Shown: positions 24,061 to 34,115 of the stretch, piece by piece | Numbering within the stretch: the first letter of the stretch is position 1 | How the letters are laid out: every line of letters begins with the position of its first letter | Source: Macropodus opercularis | Lineage: Eukaryota > Chordata > Actinopteri > Anabantiformes > Osphronemidae | DNA length: 64,000 nt | Direction: 5' to 3' | Assembly: GCA_030770545.1 (NCBI GenBank) | Contig: CM061098.1 | Coordinates: 16,086,001 to 16,150,000, forward strand | Notes under the pieces: model-generated | The model's database searches: none | What the model was told of the DNA's origin: nothing | Seen by the model: only the letters and a program-made list of their open reading frames with translations | Program-made: the position numbers and the translations under genes

Positions 24061-24249
24061 AAAGACCAAATCTGTATTTATCAGTGTTTACAATGGAAAA
24101 TATTTGTACATTTGAAATATTGCACTATTCTACGTTTAAGCTGTTTAGCTATCTGTTGAGATGAGCACTAAGGGACTTGCGTCAGGGATCAGAATAGGTA
24201 ACATGTTTTATTCCTCATTTGTCAAGGTGCTGATCACACTGCCAAGCAT

Positions 24250-24690
24250 CCTTGTGAATCATTGTTAGAGGATATGGAGCATAGTCCTCTCTGTGAACTG
24301 GTCCTTTCTGTGTCTCTGTGATATCTTGCTATGCTTGCAGGTACTCCCCATGACCTTGTTATGCTAGGGAAGAATGTTCACGCCCACGCCAAGAGGAAAC
24401 TTCACAAAACTGTATTCATGGCATAATGACTTCCTATGTATCTTGCACACCATGTATGGATTGGCTTTGTATCTTGTTTGACCAGATGTGAAGGAGTGAC
24501 TTTCATACTTTTCCTAATAAAAAGAGCTGTGCCCAAAGGGGTTTGGAGACCGTCGGCTGAGTTGTTGTTTTCCAGGGCGGCTCCCCTTGTGCGCACAAGC
24601 GTAAAGCTTGAGATCTCAGAGTTTGTCTTCTTTTGTCAGGTGTCTCTGTAAGTGTTGGCAGGCTAAACCCAACAATCATTCTGCTTAGGG
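24250..24690 (+). mobile_element. Possible solo LTR
   Basis: Around 24515 an AATAAA signal (cctaataaaaagagctgtg) is followed by about 160 bp that end near gctaaacccaaca. This spacing resembles the R-U5 part of a retroviral LTR. The upstream part (24290-24510) could be U3. I could not find a paired LTR, a primer-binding site or a target duplication, so this is tentative. Confidence 0.3.
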
Positions 24691-25029
24691 ATTTGCCAGT
24701 GGTTATCTGCATGAACTTTTGGATTATGCTATCATATGCTTAAGAAACATTTGATTCCGTGGCAGCAGCTTTTTGATTTCTCGTTTGACCATTACCTGCT
24801 CTCAATTGAGAAATTTCTCTGCAAACCTATGTTCACCCTCAGCTTGCTCCACTGTGCGTCTTAGCACTATGTAATCATATTCTTAGCCAGGTGCAGTGTC
24901 ATAGAGACAAGAAATAGCATCAGACAGTTAAAAGAAATATCATGTTTAATTATACTATACTATAAATCTATATCATGTGCAATGTCAAACATACATCTTT
25001 TTCTCTCAAAGGTTATCAAATGTAAGAAT

Positions 25030-25138
25030 GTAAAATACTATTGATCCTACGGATTTCTGTTCTGTTCATTTATGTACAGCTGCTGTAAACGCACAAATTT
25101 CCCCTCGTAGGATTAATTAAGCATTATCTTATCTTTTA
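25030..25138 (+). mobile_element. Rex1-type LINE 3' tail (short fragment)
   Basis: The sequence aatttcccctcgtaggatta followed by a cattatcttatctttt tail matches the terminal pattern of Rex1 elements (aatttccccactgcgggat at 42028, then a cttat-rich tail). Only about 100 bp remain. Confidence 0.6.
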
Positions 25139-25682
25139 CAAATACATCAGAAGAAAAAGGTGTCTGACAGAAATACAGAAATTAATTTTTACTTAGTAGT
25201 AGTTTTTCACATTTTGCTATTGTTTCTTACATTCTAAAATGTCAATGTCATCTGACTGTAAATGTGATAAAATAGCCTCTTTAAAACATCCAAAATAAAA
25301 ACCTCCATCCTTGGGAAAGATAAATGAAACATAATAATCACATTTTATCTGTCTCCAGAGACAAACTAACTTCAAATCTCATGTGGCTAGATACAAAAAC
25401 ATTGCTTATTGTCTTTATCCAACCATGTGCAATGAGTGTCAGTAAAGAATATCCTTATTAATACAGTGGCACACAGAACTGTTATAAAATGCTTATCTGC
25501 ACTATGTAGTCAAAAAGGCCATTACCAAGAGCACAAGTAAAGAAACGGTGCCATCAGGACGACTTTCATGACATTAAAAGCATTTTAGCATTCAAGAGTG
25601 TGTTTCCTAATTCAAATGGATGAAAAACAAATCAGGTGAATGCAGATTGTACTAAGAAGTGAAGCATGTGTGGGTGAGTTTA
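25139..25682. other. Unassigned AT-rich sequence flanking the Tc1 element
   Basis: No recognisable gene or element. It ends in the TA target dinucleotide at 25681-25682. Confidence 0.45.
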
Positions 25683-27245
25683 CAGTGAGTGCAGAATTAT
25701 TAGGCAAGTTGTATTTTTGAGGATTAATTGTATTATTGAACAACAACCATGTTGTCAATGAACCCAAAAAACTCGTTAATATCAAAGCTGAATATTTTGG
25801 GAAGTAGTTTTTAGTTTGTTTTTAGTTTTAGCTATTTTAGGGGGATATCTGTGTGTGCAGGTGACTATTACTGTGCATAATTATTAGGCAACTTAACAAA
25901 AAACTAATTTTGACCCATTTCAATTATTTCTTTTTACTTGTGAAACCAATATAACATCTCAACATTCACAAATATACATTTCTGACATTCAAAAACAAAA
26001 CAAAAACAAATCAGTGACCAATATAGCCACCTTTCTGTGCAAGGACACTCAAAAGCCTGCCATCCATGGATTCGGTCAGTGTTTTGATCTGTTCACCATC
26101 AACATTGCGTGCAGCAGCACCCACAGCCTCCCAGACACTGTTCAGAGAGGTGTACTGTTTTCCCTCCTTGTAAATCGCACATTTGATGATGGACCACAGG
26201 TTCTCAATGGGGTTCAGATCAGGTGAACAAGGAGGCCATGTCATTAGATTTTCTTCTTTTATACCCTTTCTTGCCAGCCACGCTGTGGAGTACTTGGACG
26301 CGTGTGATGAAGCATTGTCCTGCATGAAAATCATGTTTTTCTTGAAGGATGCAGACTTCTTCCTGTACCACTGCTTGAAGAAGGTGTCTTCCAGAAACTG
26401 GCAGTAGGACTGGGAGTTGAGCTTGACTCCATCCTCAACCCAAAAAGGCCCCACAAGCTCATCTTTGATGATACCAGCCCTAACCAGTACTCCACCTCCA
26501 CCTTGCTGGCGTCTGAGTCGGACTGGAGCTCTCTGCCCTTTACCAATCCAGCCACGGGCCCATCCATCTGGCCCATCAAGACTCACTCTCATTTCATCAG
26601 TCCATAAAACCTTGGAAAAATCAGTCTTGAGATATTTCTTGGCCCAGTCTTGACGTTTCAGTTTGTGTGTCTTGTTCAGTGGTGGTCGTCTTTCAGCCTT
26701 TCTTACCGTGGCCATGTCTCTGAGTATTGCACACCTTGTGCTTTTGGGCACTCCAGTGATGTTGCAGCTCTGAAATATGGCCAAACTGGTGGCAAGTGGC
26801 ATCCGGGCAGCTGCACGCTTGACTTTTCTCAGTTCATGGGCAGTTATTTTGCGCCTTAGTTTGTCCACACGCTTCTTGCGACCCTGTTGACTATCTTGAA
26901 TGAAACGCTTGATTGTTCGATGATCACGCTTCAGAAGCTTTGCAATTTTAAGAGTGCTGCATCCCTCTGCAATATATCTCACTATTTTTGACTTTTCTGA
27001 GCCTGTCAAGTCCATCTTTTGACACATTTTGCCAAAGGAAAGGAAGTTGCCTAATAATTATGCACACCTGATATAGGGTGCTGATGTCATTAGACCACAC
27101 CCCTTCTCATCACAGAGATGCACATAACCTAATATGCTTAATTGGTAGTAGGCTTTCGAGCCTATACAGCTTGGAGTAAGACAACATGCATAAAGAGGAT
27201 GATGTGGTCAAAATATTCATTTGCCTAATAATTCTGCACTCCCTG
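25683..27245 (-). mobile_element. Complete Tc1/mariner transposon (DD37E type), 1563 bp
   Basis: The termini are perfectly placed. The left end is TA|cagtgagtgcagaattatta; the right end, read on the opposite strand, is TA|cagggagtgcagaattatta, so the TA target is duplicated on both sides. Each long terminal inverted repeat carries a second, inner copy of the motif: tgcataattattaggcaa at about 25874-25891 and its complement at about 27047-27064. This gives an IR/DR arrangement of roughly 200 bp per end, as in Sleeping Beauty-type elements. The single internal gene is intact. The copy therefore looks complete and relatively young. Confidence 0.95.
26011..27027 (-). CDS. Tc1/mariner transposase, 338 aa, intact
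   Basis: A DDE transposase that cuts and pastes its own element at TA sites, acting in the nucleus. The N-terminus has a helix-turn-helix pair (ARKL-type segments KIAKLLKRDHRTIKRF, residues about 28-43). The catalytic core shows the first Asp in LWTDEMRVSL, the second in FMQDNASSHAS and the Glu in PDLNPIENLWS. Counting from the sequence, 37 residues separate the second Asp from the Glu, so this is DD37E rather than the usual Tc1 DD34E. A glycine-rich stretch (RQQGGGGVLV) occupies the usual linker position. The length is normal for Tc1-like transposases, and no stop or frameshift is seen. The ATG at 27027 lies just inside the inner repeat of the right end. DD37E Tc1-like elements are known (the TRT group in vertebrates is the likely relative); membership is inferred. 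Confidence 0.95.
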   Translation of the reverse strand: MCQKMDLTGSEKSKIVRYIAEGCSTLKIAKLLKRDHRTIKRFIQDSQQGRKKRVDKLRRKITAHELRKVKRAAARMPLATSLAIFQSCNITGVPKSTRCAILRDMATVRKAERRPPLNKTHKLKRQDWAKKYLKTDFSKVLWTDEMRVSLDGPDGWARGWIGKGQRAPVRLRRQQGGGGVLVRAGIIKDELVGPFWVEDGVKLNSQSYCQFLEDTFFKQWYRKKSASFKKNMIFMQDNASSHASKYSTAWLARKGIKEENLMTWPPCSPDLNPIENLWSIIKCAIYKEGKQYTSLNSVWEAVGAAARNVDGEQIKTLTESMDGRLLSVLAQKGGYIGH

Positions 27246-27247
27246 TA

Positions 27248-28497
27248 GTCTCAATACCTCTGGCGCCACAGCACTCTGGCAATGGAGAGAGATGGAGAAA
27301 GCAGTGTAAGACAATCAAAACAGACAGACAGACAGATAGATGGTAAAGAGCTTTTAATCACGATATAGACAGACGTAGCAGAAACAGAACAAAATGTGGA
27401 GTAGGAGAGATTTAGACAACATGAGTGAAACATTGTGAAAGTGGAAAAAACAAAAGAAATGGTAAATAGCTCTTCCCCTGTCTTCCCCTGGGGAGAAATA
27501 CTGTGCATCAAACGTCCTGTGGTAATGGAACTTCCATTTTATTAATTCATGCCCCTTGTTTGTGACTGACTACTTGTCTTGTTGGCCTGTTTTACTGGCT
27601 CTGGTCTGGTTTGACTGTAATAAAAGGCAGGAAATTACTTTTTAAAATCCAGCAGGCAGATGACAGTTGCTGTTGAGAACGCAGTCAGCAGTTGAATCAG
27701 CAAAGTGTTTGAAACTAATGGCAAAGTGAGTCATCCATGGGTTATATTTGTACTGAAGCAACAATTCATTTTGTATTACTTCTTCAGCCCATTAAAATGT
27801 GCCTTTTAGCCAAACAAAAAAAACAACCAATATTATATTTTAGATTGCTTAAATGTTTGTGCTTCTTTGTACCTGTTGTCTGCGATGTCGACTGCAGGCG
27901 TCGCGGGGCAGTGACCAAACTCTGGGTTGTCTGTCTGTCGCTTGCTGATTTCATTTACTACCACACACCTAACCAAAATAGGATTAACTAATCAGTTACA
28001 CATCTTGCAGTAGCATTTGAATACAATTCTGAATACAATTATGAAGCCTGAGTCCTCATGGCACCATTTAGAGAAAAAATCAAACCAGTTTAAAAGAAAA
28101 CAGGAAGTTCCCCGGGGCAACAAAACTTTGGTTGCTTTTATCCCTGTTTTTGAAGCTTCACAATGCAAAGAAAGCAAAGAAATCGACTTCAGTTTTATCT
28201 GAAGAGAGGTCTATAAACCAAAAACCAAAAGTCAGTTCAACAACAAAAGTGCACAGAATTCTATGGTTTCTTCTTCTAAACAACTTAAAAGTACATAAAG
28301 CTAAACGTAATACACACCAAGAGAATGTGACATTTATTGCTCACACTGAGTGAGACAGTCGCAAATGACACAGGTGACCATGGAACCCAACCAGTATATG
28401 GAGCCAGTGTGTTCAAAACCAAACCTTATTTAAACCCTTATTTAAAAAAATACGGCCGGAGAGTTTATTAATCCTGCCAACGGAATGTGACCAAATT
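27248..28497. other. Unassigned AT-rich sequence
   Basis: No recognisable gene or element. The open frames (for example 27737-27991 and 28017-28353) have no known motif. Confidence 0.45.
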
Positions 28498-28638
28498 ACC
28501 GTATTTTACGCACCATAAGGCGCACCGCATTATAAGGCGCAGTCGCATTTAAGGGGTCTATTTCTGTACTTGACCCATACATAAGACGCATCGGAATATA
28601 AGGCGCAGTCTCAATTACGAGTACTAGCATAGTAGCGC

Positions 28639-28647
28639 ATGCTAGTA
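28639..28647. repeat. Target-site duplication (left) of Rex1-like LINE
   Basis: The 9-bp sequence atgctagta immediately precedes the LINE and is repeated at 30730-30738 right after its tail. It is the target of the insertion within the pogo-like element. Confidence 0.9.
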
Positions 28648-30729
28648 CCCGTGTGTTACCAGTCAAAAACAGATCATCACATACCCTAATCAGAAGCCTT
28701 GGATGAATAGGGAGGTGCGTCTCCTGCTGAAGGCACGCAATACTGCCTTTAGATTAGGTGACGCACAGGCCTACAGTACATCCAGAGCTAACCTGAAGAG
28801 GGGCATCAAAGAGGCCAAGCTTCGCTATAAGCAGAAAGTGGAGGAACACTTTACCAACTCCGACCCTCGACGCCTGTGGCAAGGCATCCAGGCCATCAGC
28901 GATTACAAACCCACCCACTCCACCCCCGCAGCCACTGATGTCCTCTTCCTGAACGAGCTTAATGACTTCTATGCTCGCTTTGAGAGAGACAATAGAGAAA
29001 CTGCCACCAAGCTCATACCCTCAGCTGACCACCCTCCAATCACAGTCTCCTCCACAGAGGTCTTCAACGCACTGAGACGGGTCAGCGCACACAAAGCTGC
29101 TGGACCTGACAACATCCCTGGACGTGTTCTCAGAGCATGTGCAGAGCAGCTTGCTGGGGTATTCACAGACATCTTTAACCTGGCCCAAGCAGCTGTTCCT
29201 ACTTGCTTTAAACGCACCTCCATTGTGCCAGTGCCGAAGCACTCCAACCCGACGTGCCTGAATGACTACCGCCCTGTAGCACTGACACCCATTGTTATAA
29301 AGTGCTTTGAGCGGCTGGTCCTGTCACACCTAAGGGACTCTCTGCCACCCACATTGGACCCTCACCAGTTTGCCTACCGCAGCAATAGGAGCACAGAGGA
29401 CGCAGTTTCCATGGCACTGCACTCTGTGCTCACACATTTGGACAATAAGGACACATATGCATGCATGCTGTTTGTGGACTACAGTTCAGCATTTAACACC
29501 ATCATCCCATCCAAATTAGTAGCCAAACTTGTAGATCTGGGCATTAACACATCTATCTGCAACTGGGTTATGGACTTTCTGATCAACCGACCACAGCACG
29601 TTCGATCAGGCTCTATCTGCTCCAACACCATCACACTCAGCACTGGTGTACCACAGGGCTGTGTGCTGAGCCCCTTCCTCTACTCCCTATTCACCTCCGA
29701 CTGTAGGCCTATGAATGGATCTAACTCCATCGTCAAGTTTGCAGACGACACTGCAGTGATTGGCCTCATCACCAACAACAATGAGACTGCCTACAGGGAG
29801 GAGATCCAGCACCTAGCCACATGGTGCAATAACAACAATCTCCATCTCAACACCTCCAAGACAAAGGAGCTAATTGTGGACTTCAGGAAGGAGTCAAGAG
29901 GCACACACAACATCACCGACATCAATGGGATGGCTGTTGAGCGCGTCTCAAGTTTCAAGTTCCTGGGGACCCACATCTCGGAGGACCTGTCTTGGAACAC
30001 TAACACCTCCAGTCTGGTGAAGAAGGCTCACCAGCGCCTCTTTTTCCTGAGGACACTCAAAAAGAACCTGCTATCCACGGATATCCTGGTGAACTTCTAT
30101 CGCTGCACAGTAGAAAGCATCCTGACTAACTGTGCTACAGTCTGGTATGGGTGCTGCTCTGTTGCAGAACGCAAGGCAATGCAGCGGGTGGTGAAAACCG
30201 CCCAGCGCATCATAGGGACGACACTTCCAGCCATTGAGGACATCCAGAAGAAACGCTGCCTGCGCCGAGCTCGCAACATTCTTAAGGACTCCTCCCATCC
30301 CACTCACAAACAGTTTTCTCTTCTGCCCTCCGGCAGGCGTTTCAGGTGCCTCTGGAGTAGGACCAACAGACCCAAGAACAGCTTCTTTACCAGAGCTGTC
30401 TCTTTATTGAACTCTGCCAGTCGCTGATCACGCATATATTGCTACATCTCCCATCATCACAACTCACACCTCATTATCACGTAATGGTCTGTTTCAACAT
30501 TGCACTACTGGACTGTTTACATACTTATGCTCATTTGCACTACTGAACTGTTTATATACTTATGCTCATTTGCACACTCACTGCATTACTGTAACATTTT
30601 TAGAACTTATGCTTATTTTGCACAACTCATGCACTTGCTGTTATTGCACTCTGGTTAGACCCCAACTGCATTTCGTTGCCTTGTGCTTGTACTGTATAAT
30701 GACAATAAAGTTGAATCTAATCTAATCTA
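28648..30729 (+). mobile_element. Rex1/Babar-like LINE, 5'-truncated
   Basis: Bounded by a perfect 9-bp target duplication. It ends with gacaataaagttgaatctaa followed by short TCTAA repeats, the 3' tail. The 5' end lies in the endonuclease-RT linker, so the endonuclease is absent, as is common after incomplete target-primed reverse transcription. A second copy of the same family, interrupted by L2, lies at 50284-63315 on the minus strand and extends further 5'. The clade (CR1/L2/Rex1 group) is inferred from RT motifs. Confidence 0.9.
28703..30427 (+). CDS. Reverse transcriptase (ORF2 C-terminal part), Rex1/Babar-like, 574 aa open
   Basis: A non-LTR reverse transcriptase. Motifs in order: KRTSIVPVPKHSNPTCLNDY and RPVALTPIVIKCFERLV (fingers, about residues 170-210), ACMLFVDYSSAFNTIIPSKL (palm motif A), STGVPQGCVLSPFLYSL (motif B), IVKFADDTAVIGL (catalytic FADD, motif C) and the thumb/C-terminal HQRLFFLRTLKKN, then ESILTNCATVWYG and LPSGRRFRCL. 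The frame is open upstream of the ATG back to the truncation (coding QKQIITYPNQKPW), so the annotated Met is an internal residue of a longer protein whose endonuclease is missing. No stop or frameshift occurs in the remaining part. Dead in isolation because of the 5' truncation. Confidence 0.92.
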   Translation: MNREVRLLLKARNTAFRLGDAQAYSTSRANLKRGIKEAKLRYKQKVEEHFTNSDPRRLWQGIQAISDYKPTHSTPAATDVLFLNELNDFYARFERDNRETATKLIPSADHPPITVSSTEVFNALRRVSAHKAAGPDNIPGRVLRACAEQLAGVFTDIFNLAQAAVPTCFKRTSIVPVPKHSNPTCLNDYRPVALTPIVIKCFERLVLSHLRDSLPPTLDPHQFAYRSNRSTEDAVSMALHSVLTHLDNKDTYACMLFVDYSSAFNTIIPSKLVAKLVDLGINTSICNWVMDFLINRPQHVRSGSICSNTITLSTGVPQGCVLSPFLYSLFTSDCRPMNGSNSIVKFADDTAVIGLITNNNETAYREEIQHLATWCNNNNLHLNTSKTKELIVDFRKESRGTHNITDINGMAVERVSSFKFLGTHISEDLSWNTNTSSLVKKAHQRLFFLRTLKKNLLSTDILVNFYRCTVESILTNCATVWYGCCSVAERKAMQRVVKTAQRIIGTTLPAIEDIQKKRCLRRARNILKDSSHPTHKQFSLLPSGRRFRCLWSRTNRPKNSFFTRAVSLLNSASR

Positions 30730-30849
30730 ATGCTAGTATGCATGCTAAAAAATACGGTCTAAAAAGGGTAACAGAAGCAAAACAGTGAGTTTAGTAGAAC
30801 TTCCTAACTATTTAACATTACTCTCACAATATTTTTTAATCAATCTTCT

Positions 30850-31095
30850 CCCACAAATCCATCAAAATCCTCATCTGCCTCCCAGTCTTAGTCTTCGCCG
30901 TCTGTCAACCATCGCTCCCACGCCGCTCGCAACTTCACTTTGAACACCCTGTTTACACCAATGTCCAGCGGTTGGAGTCTTTTGTTAATCCTCCCGGAAA
31001 GATTCATTTGCTTCACCTGCTTTTTCACGGGAGCGGTGAGATGGGCGAGCATGAAGTCGCAGATCAACAGGGTGATGCGTGGAAAAAACCATCCG
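30850..31095 (-). pseudogene. Pogo-like transposase C-terminal remnant
   Basis: On the minus strand the sequence encodes FMLAHLTAPVKKQ, then INKRLQPLDIGVNRVFK and VKLRAAWERWLTDGED, before ending in an acidic tail. This matches the end of the pogo/Tigger DDE domain, where an LQPLDV-N-FK-type motif follows the last catalytic region. The DNA-binding domain and the rest of the catalytic core are absent. Confidence 0.75.
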
Positions 31096-31469
31096 GTCTC
31101 TTTACATACACCTTTATTTATCGTTATCGGTTTATCGTGGCCAGCGTACGTAGTGTACGTATTACATCCTTGTGTCCGTGGGAAATGGTCCGACAGTCAA
31201 TCAAGCGGAACTTACCAAAGTCGCATAGCAACATTTTTACAGATTTTGGAACTCAATCCACACATTTTTTTGAGAAAAATTTTGGCTTTTAGGTGCGCTT
31301 AAAGTGCGGAAAATACGGTATATTAAAAAAGGTACAGGTAAACCTTGTTCAATTTACCTTTCCCATGAAAAGCCCACGTTTCCCCAAAAGATGGCGCAAT
31401 TTAGGTACATTAACCTATGTTCGTGTGTATTACTCTCTTCTTCTCTTATGAGCCCTTCTGCAAAAATGA

Positions 31470-32630
31470 GCTTATCAAAAAAAAGGAAAGAAAAGTAGAT
31501 AGTGAGCGCTAAGTGTTTAATACTGAGTGGACAACAAAACATTTTTTCACTGAAGTCCGAAGTCAAATGTGCCAAGAAACTGTCACAGTTTTCAAAGAGT
31601 ACTGCATCAGCCGTCACTTTGCTAGGAAGCATGCCAACTATGCTAGCAAGCAGTCAACACAGGAACGGGCAGCTGCGGCTCAGAGGTTGGCAGCCAATTT
31701 ACAGACTTAGCAACATATTGTTCAAGTACCAAGGCAAGTTTCTTGCTGGCATTCAAATTAGCAAAAGCTAGCAAGCCTTTCTCCGAAGGCGAGGTTTTAA
31801 ACGAATGTGTGGTAGAGGCGGCCAAAGAAAATGATTTGAAAAAAATCGGTTTGTCACGCAGAACTGTGACTCGCTGCGTGGAACTGATTGATGAAGATAT
31901 AGCCAGCCAAATAAACAAAAAGGCTGAGTCCTTCGAGTTATATTCACTAGCACTGGATGAAAGCAACAATTTAAAAGACATTGCTCAGCTTCTCATTTTC
32001 ATCTGAGGGATTAATAATAGATGTGAGATAATGGAAGAGTTTTTGAGCATGGAGTCCCTGAAGGGAATAACTTGGGGAGAAAATAATATATACAGTAACA
32101 CGGTGTCTGCTGCCATCGAGAGACATAAGCTACTTTGGAGTAAACTTGCCAATGTCACTACCGATGGATCACCAAATTTAAGTTTAGCTCTCTTAAAATG
32201 AATGACTTTTATGCTTCACCTAATGAAGCCTTGTTTGAATCGACCTATGAATGTGAGCAGACATTTAGCGTCATGAACATAAACAAAGCCCTTCACAGAT
32301 CTAGGTTAACTGACCAACACCTCGGATCTATCTTGAGAAATGCCACAACAAAACTTACTCCAGACTTTGATGCACTGATAAAACAATGAGATCAACAACA
32401 CCGTTCCTACGGAAACTGAACTTGAGTTTTTCTGCTGTGTTTATTCAAATTTTAAAGTTTATAAATTAATTTTTAATTTAATGAATGCATTTTGAAACCA
32501 ATTAGCCTTGCATATTCATGCTTTGCTAAATGTCACAGGCCAAAGCTCTAATGTAATATATATCCTTGTCCGGCCCTTGTGTCAAACTTTAGACCCCATT
32601 GTGGCCTGTGAGTCAAAAACTTAAATACAG
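31470..32630 (+). pseudogene. hAT-type transposase relic (BED finger to dimerisation domain)
   Basis: Frames at 31513-31710, 31743-32006 and 32198-32389 are consecutive pieces of one hAT transposase of the group related to ZBED/GTF2IRD2-type domesticated proteins. The N-terminal piece has a degenerate BED-like finger (MCQETVTVFKEYCISRHF, then H) with the first Cys region lost, then STQERAAAAQRLAANLQT. The middle piece has KIGLSRRTVTR and YSLALDESNNLKDIAQLL. The last piece is the C-terminal dimerisation region (YECEQTFSVMNINKALHRSR, then LTDQHLGSILR). Frameshifts separate the first two pieces, and most of the catalytic and insertion domain is missing between the last two. Terminal sequence near 32560-32620 (gtgtcaaactttagacccca) resembles a hAT end. 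Non-functional. Confidence 0.82.
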
Positions 32631-34115
32631 AAACAATCTGTAAATACAGATTGTGAGACGTGAGCTCTACTCGCTCACCTCAGACGTGTTTAGGTTCGTT
32701 GAAAGAATGATGGCTTCACTCGCAACAGCACTTGGGGTGCAGGATGTAATTTTATTAACAGCGCCAAAAATGCAGGTCCAGGGCGAAGGTACTCCACACA
32801 ACGGTCAAAACGTCCAAATGAACAAAACAAACAAAGAAACAAGCTGTCAAAAGCTCATGTATATCTCCAATATACATATGTAAGGTCAGCACCACAAATG
32901 CACACGTTGTCTCTCTATCTTGCTCTGTCAATCCACCAGTTCACTCTCCCCCTAGTGTAAGCCTGACCACCCTTCTTATAGCCCAGGCTCCACCCCTTCA
33001 TAGGAGGAAACCAAACCACAGGTAAGTAGAGAAAGACTCCTAACTTCCTCAGACCCCTAATTCCCCTGGCCGTGGGGACTGTTTATACAGTCCCCCTATT
33101 AACATACATACATATATAACACAGACTGTAACACTCATTCACACTGACACTTCCCAACCAGACAATAGAAACCCCCACACATAACACACTTGGTTTCGCC
33201 GGACTCCGAACCCATTGCGCCGGCGCAACGCCAGCTGTGACGTCATAAGCGAGCGCCGCGCGACCCCTCAGTTTGCCCGAGCGCCAGGTGGATGTCCGAC
33301 TACTCCCTGCACGTAAGACAAACAAACAATACAATAAATGGACCAATAGCAACGTCTGCGTGTGTGTGGTTTGTCCTGAGTGTATATGTATGAAAATGTC
33401 CATGTGCCGTCGTACGAGCGTGTGCACCCACTCGCGGCGGCTAAACAGAAGAGGCGGATCCTATGGTGAGGTGAGTGAATGTGTGCGGTCAGGTCGGTGT
33501 CGCTCCCTCGGCGGTGACAAGCAGGCGCTTCGTCACACAGATTCATGACCCAGCCTCTATTGTGCTTTACTGGGGTCACAGTACATAGCCACCATTGTGT
33601 GTGACCTCATATTCAAAGAATAATGACTGTGGCCTACATGCAACTCTAGAAGCTGTTAAGAACAAAAGGTCATAAAACCTGTGGACTACACGAAACTTTA
33701 GGAGCTTGATAAGCGTTTATATGGCCCCTCATCCAAAAGTGCTGCTTGGGCGTGACTTCATTTTTAACAGGAAGAGCAACTGGAGGTTGGATGAGAGGCA
33801 ATCAAACTACGGTGACATCGCTTTCAGTATGAATTCACTACTTTACGATATCAGCTTCTGGAAGCTTGCTGAAAAGAGTTGCTTTCCAGAGCCATCTTAA
33901 CTGGTTGTCGGGAGAGAAAGCTCAGATACTAAATAAAGTTTTGAAACTGTTTTCAGTCCTCCTACTGGTGTTCACAGCTGATCAATCTGTAAATGGTGTA
34001 AACAAAACAGTATCTAACAAACAGGAGAGGCTCTTTTTTCAAACCACAGAATTTGAAATATTTGACTATATCCATATCCTGTCAGACTGATCAAGTTCTG
34101 AGAGTTAATAAAAGG
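32631..34115. other. Unassigned sequence with CpG-rich core
   Basis: No gene recognised. The part around 33185-33560 is CpG-rich. It contains a 14-bp palindrome ttgcgccggcgcaa at 33215-33228 and a CRE-type palindrome tgacgtca at 33238-33245. A 9-bp-stem hairpin (ggggactgt / acagtcccc) lies at 33074-33095. This may be an LTR or a promoter; no neighbouring coding sequence decides it. Confidence 0.4.
33238..33245. promoter_or_regulatory. Perfect CRE-type palindrome (tgacgtca)
   Basis: An exact 8-bp consensus for CREB/ATF binding within a CpG-rich stretch, 9 bp downstream of the palindrome ttgcgccggcgcaa. Whether it is used is unknown. Confidence 0.35.

Larger units (their letters stand above)
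28498..31320 (-). mobile_element. Pogo-like DNA transposon, internally deleted, split by a LINE
   Basis: The left terminus taccgtattttacgcaccat and the right terminus (opposite strand taccgtattttccgcacttt) form inverted repeats of about 30 bp beginning at a TA. The interior left of the LINE (to 28647) is repeat-rich non-coding sequence (ataaggcgcag repeated). The interior right of it (from 30730) holds a transposase remnant. The Rex1-like LINE at 28648-30729 was inserted later. Without the LINE the element is about 730 bp, far shorter than an autonomous pogo/Tigger element, so it is a deletion derivative. Confidence 0.85.

Noticed and set aside
13464..25682. Host exons in the low-repeat stretch
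   Set aside because: I looked for long frames and familiar motifs on both strands and found none that I could support; short spliced exons cannot be excluded without transcript data.
28969..30307. Minus-strand frames opposite the Rex1-like RT
   Set aside because: Antisense shadows of the intact 574-codon frame.
31743..32006. Domesticated hAT-derived host gene (GTF2IRD2/ZBED-like)
   Set aside because: Frameshifts, a missing middle portion and a damaged BED finger indicate a dead transposon rather than a maintained gene.
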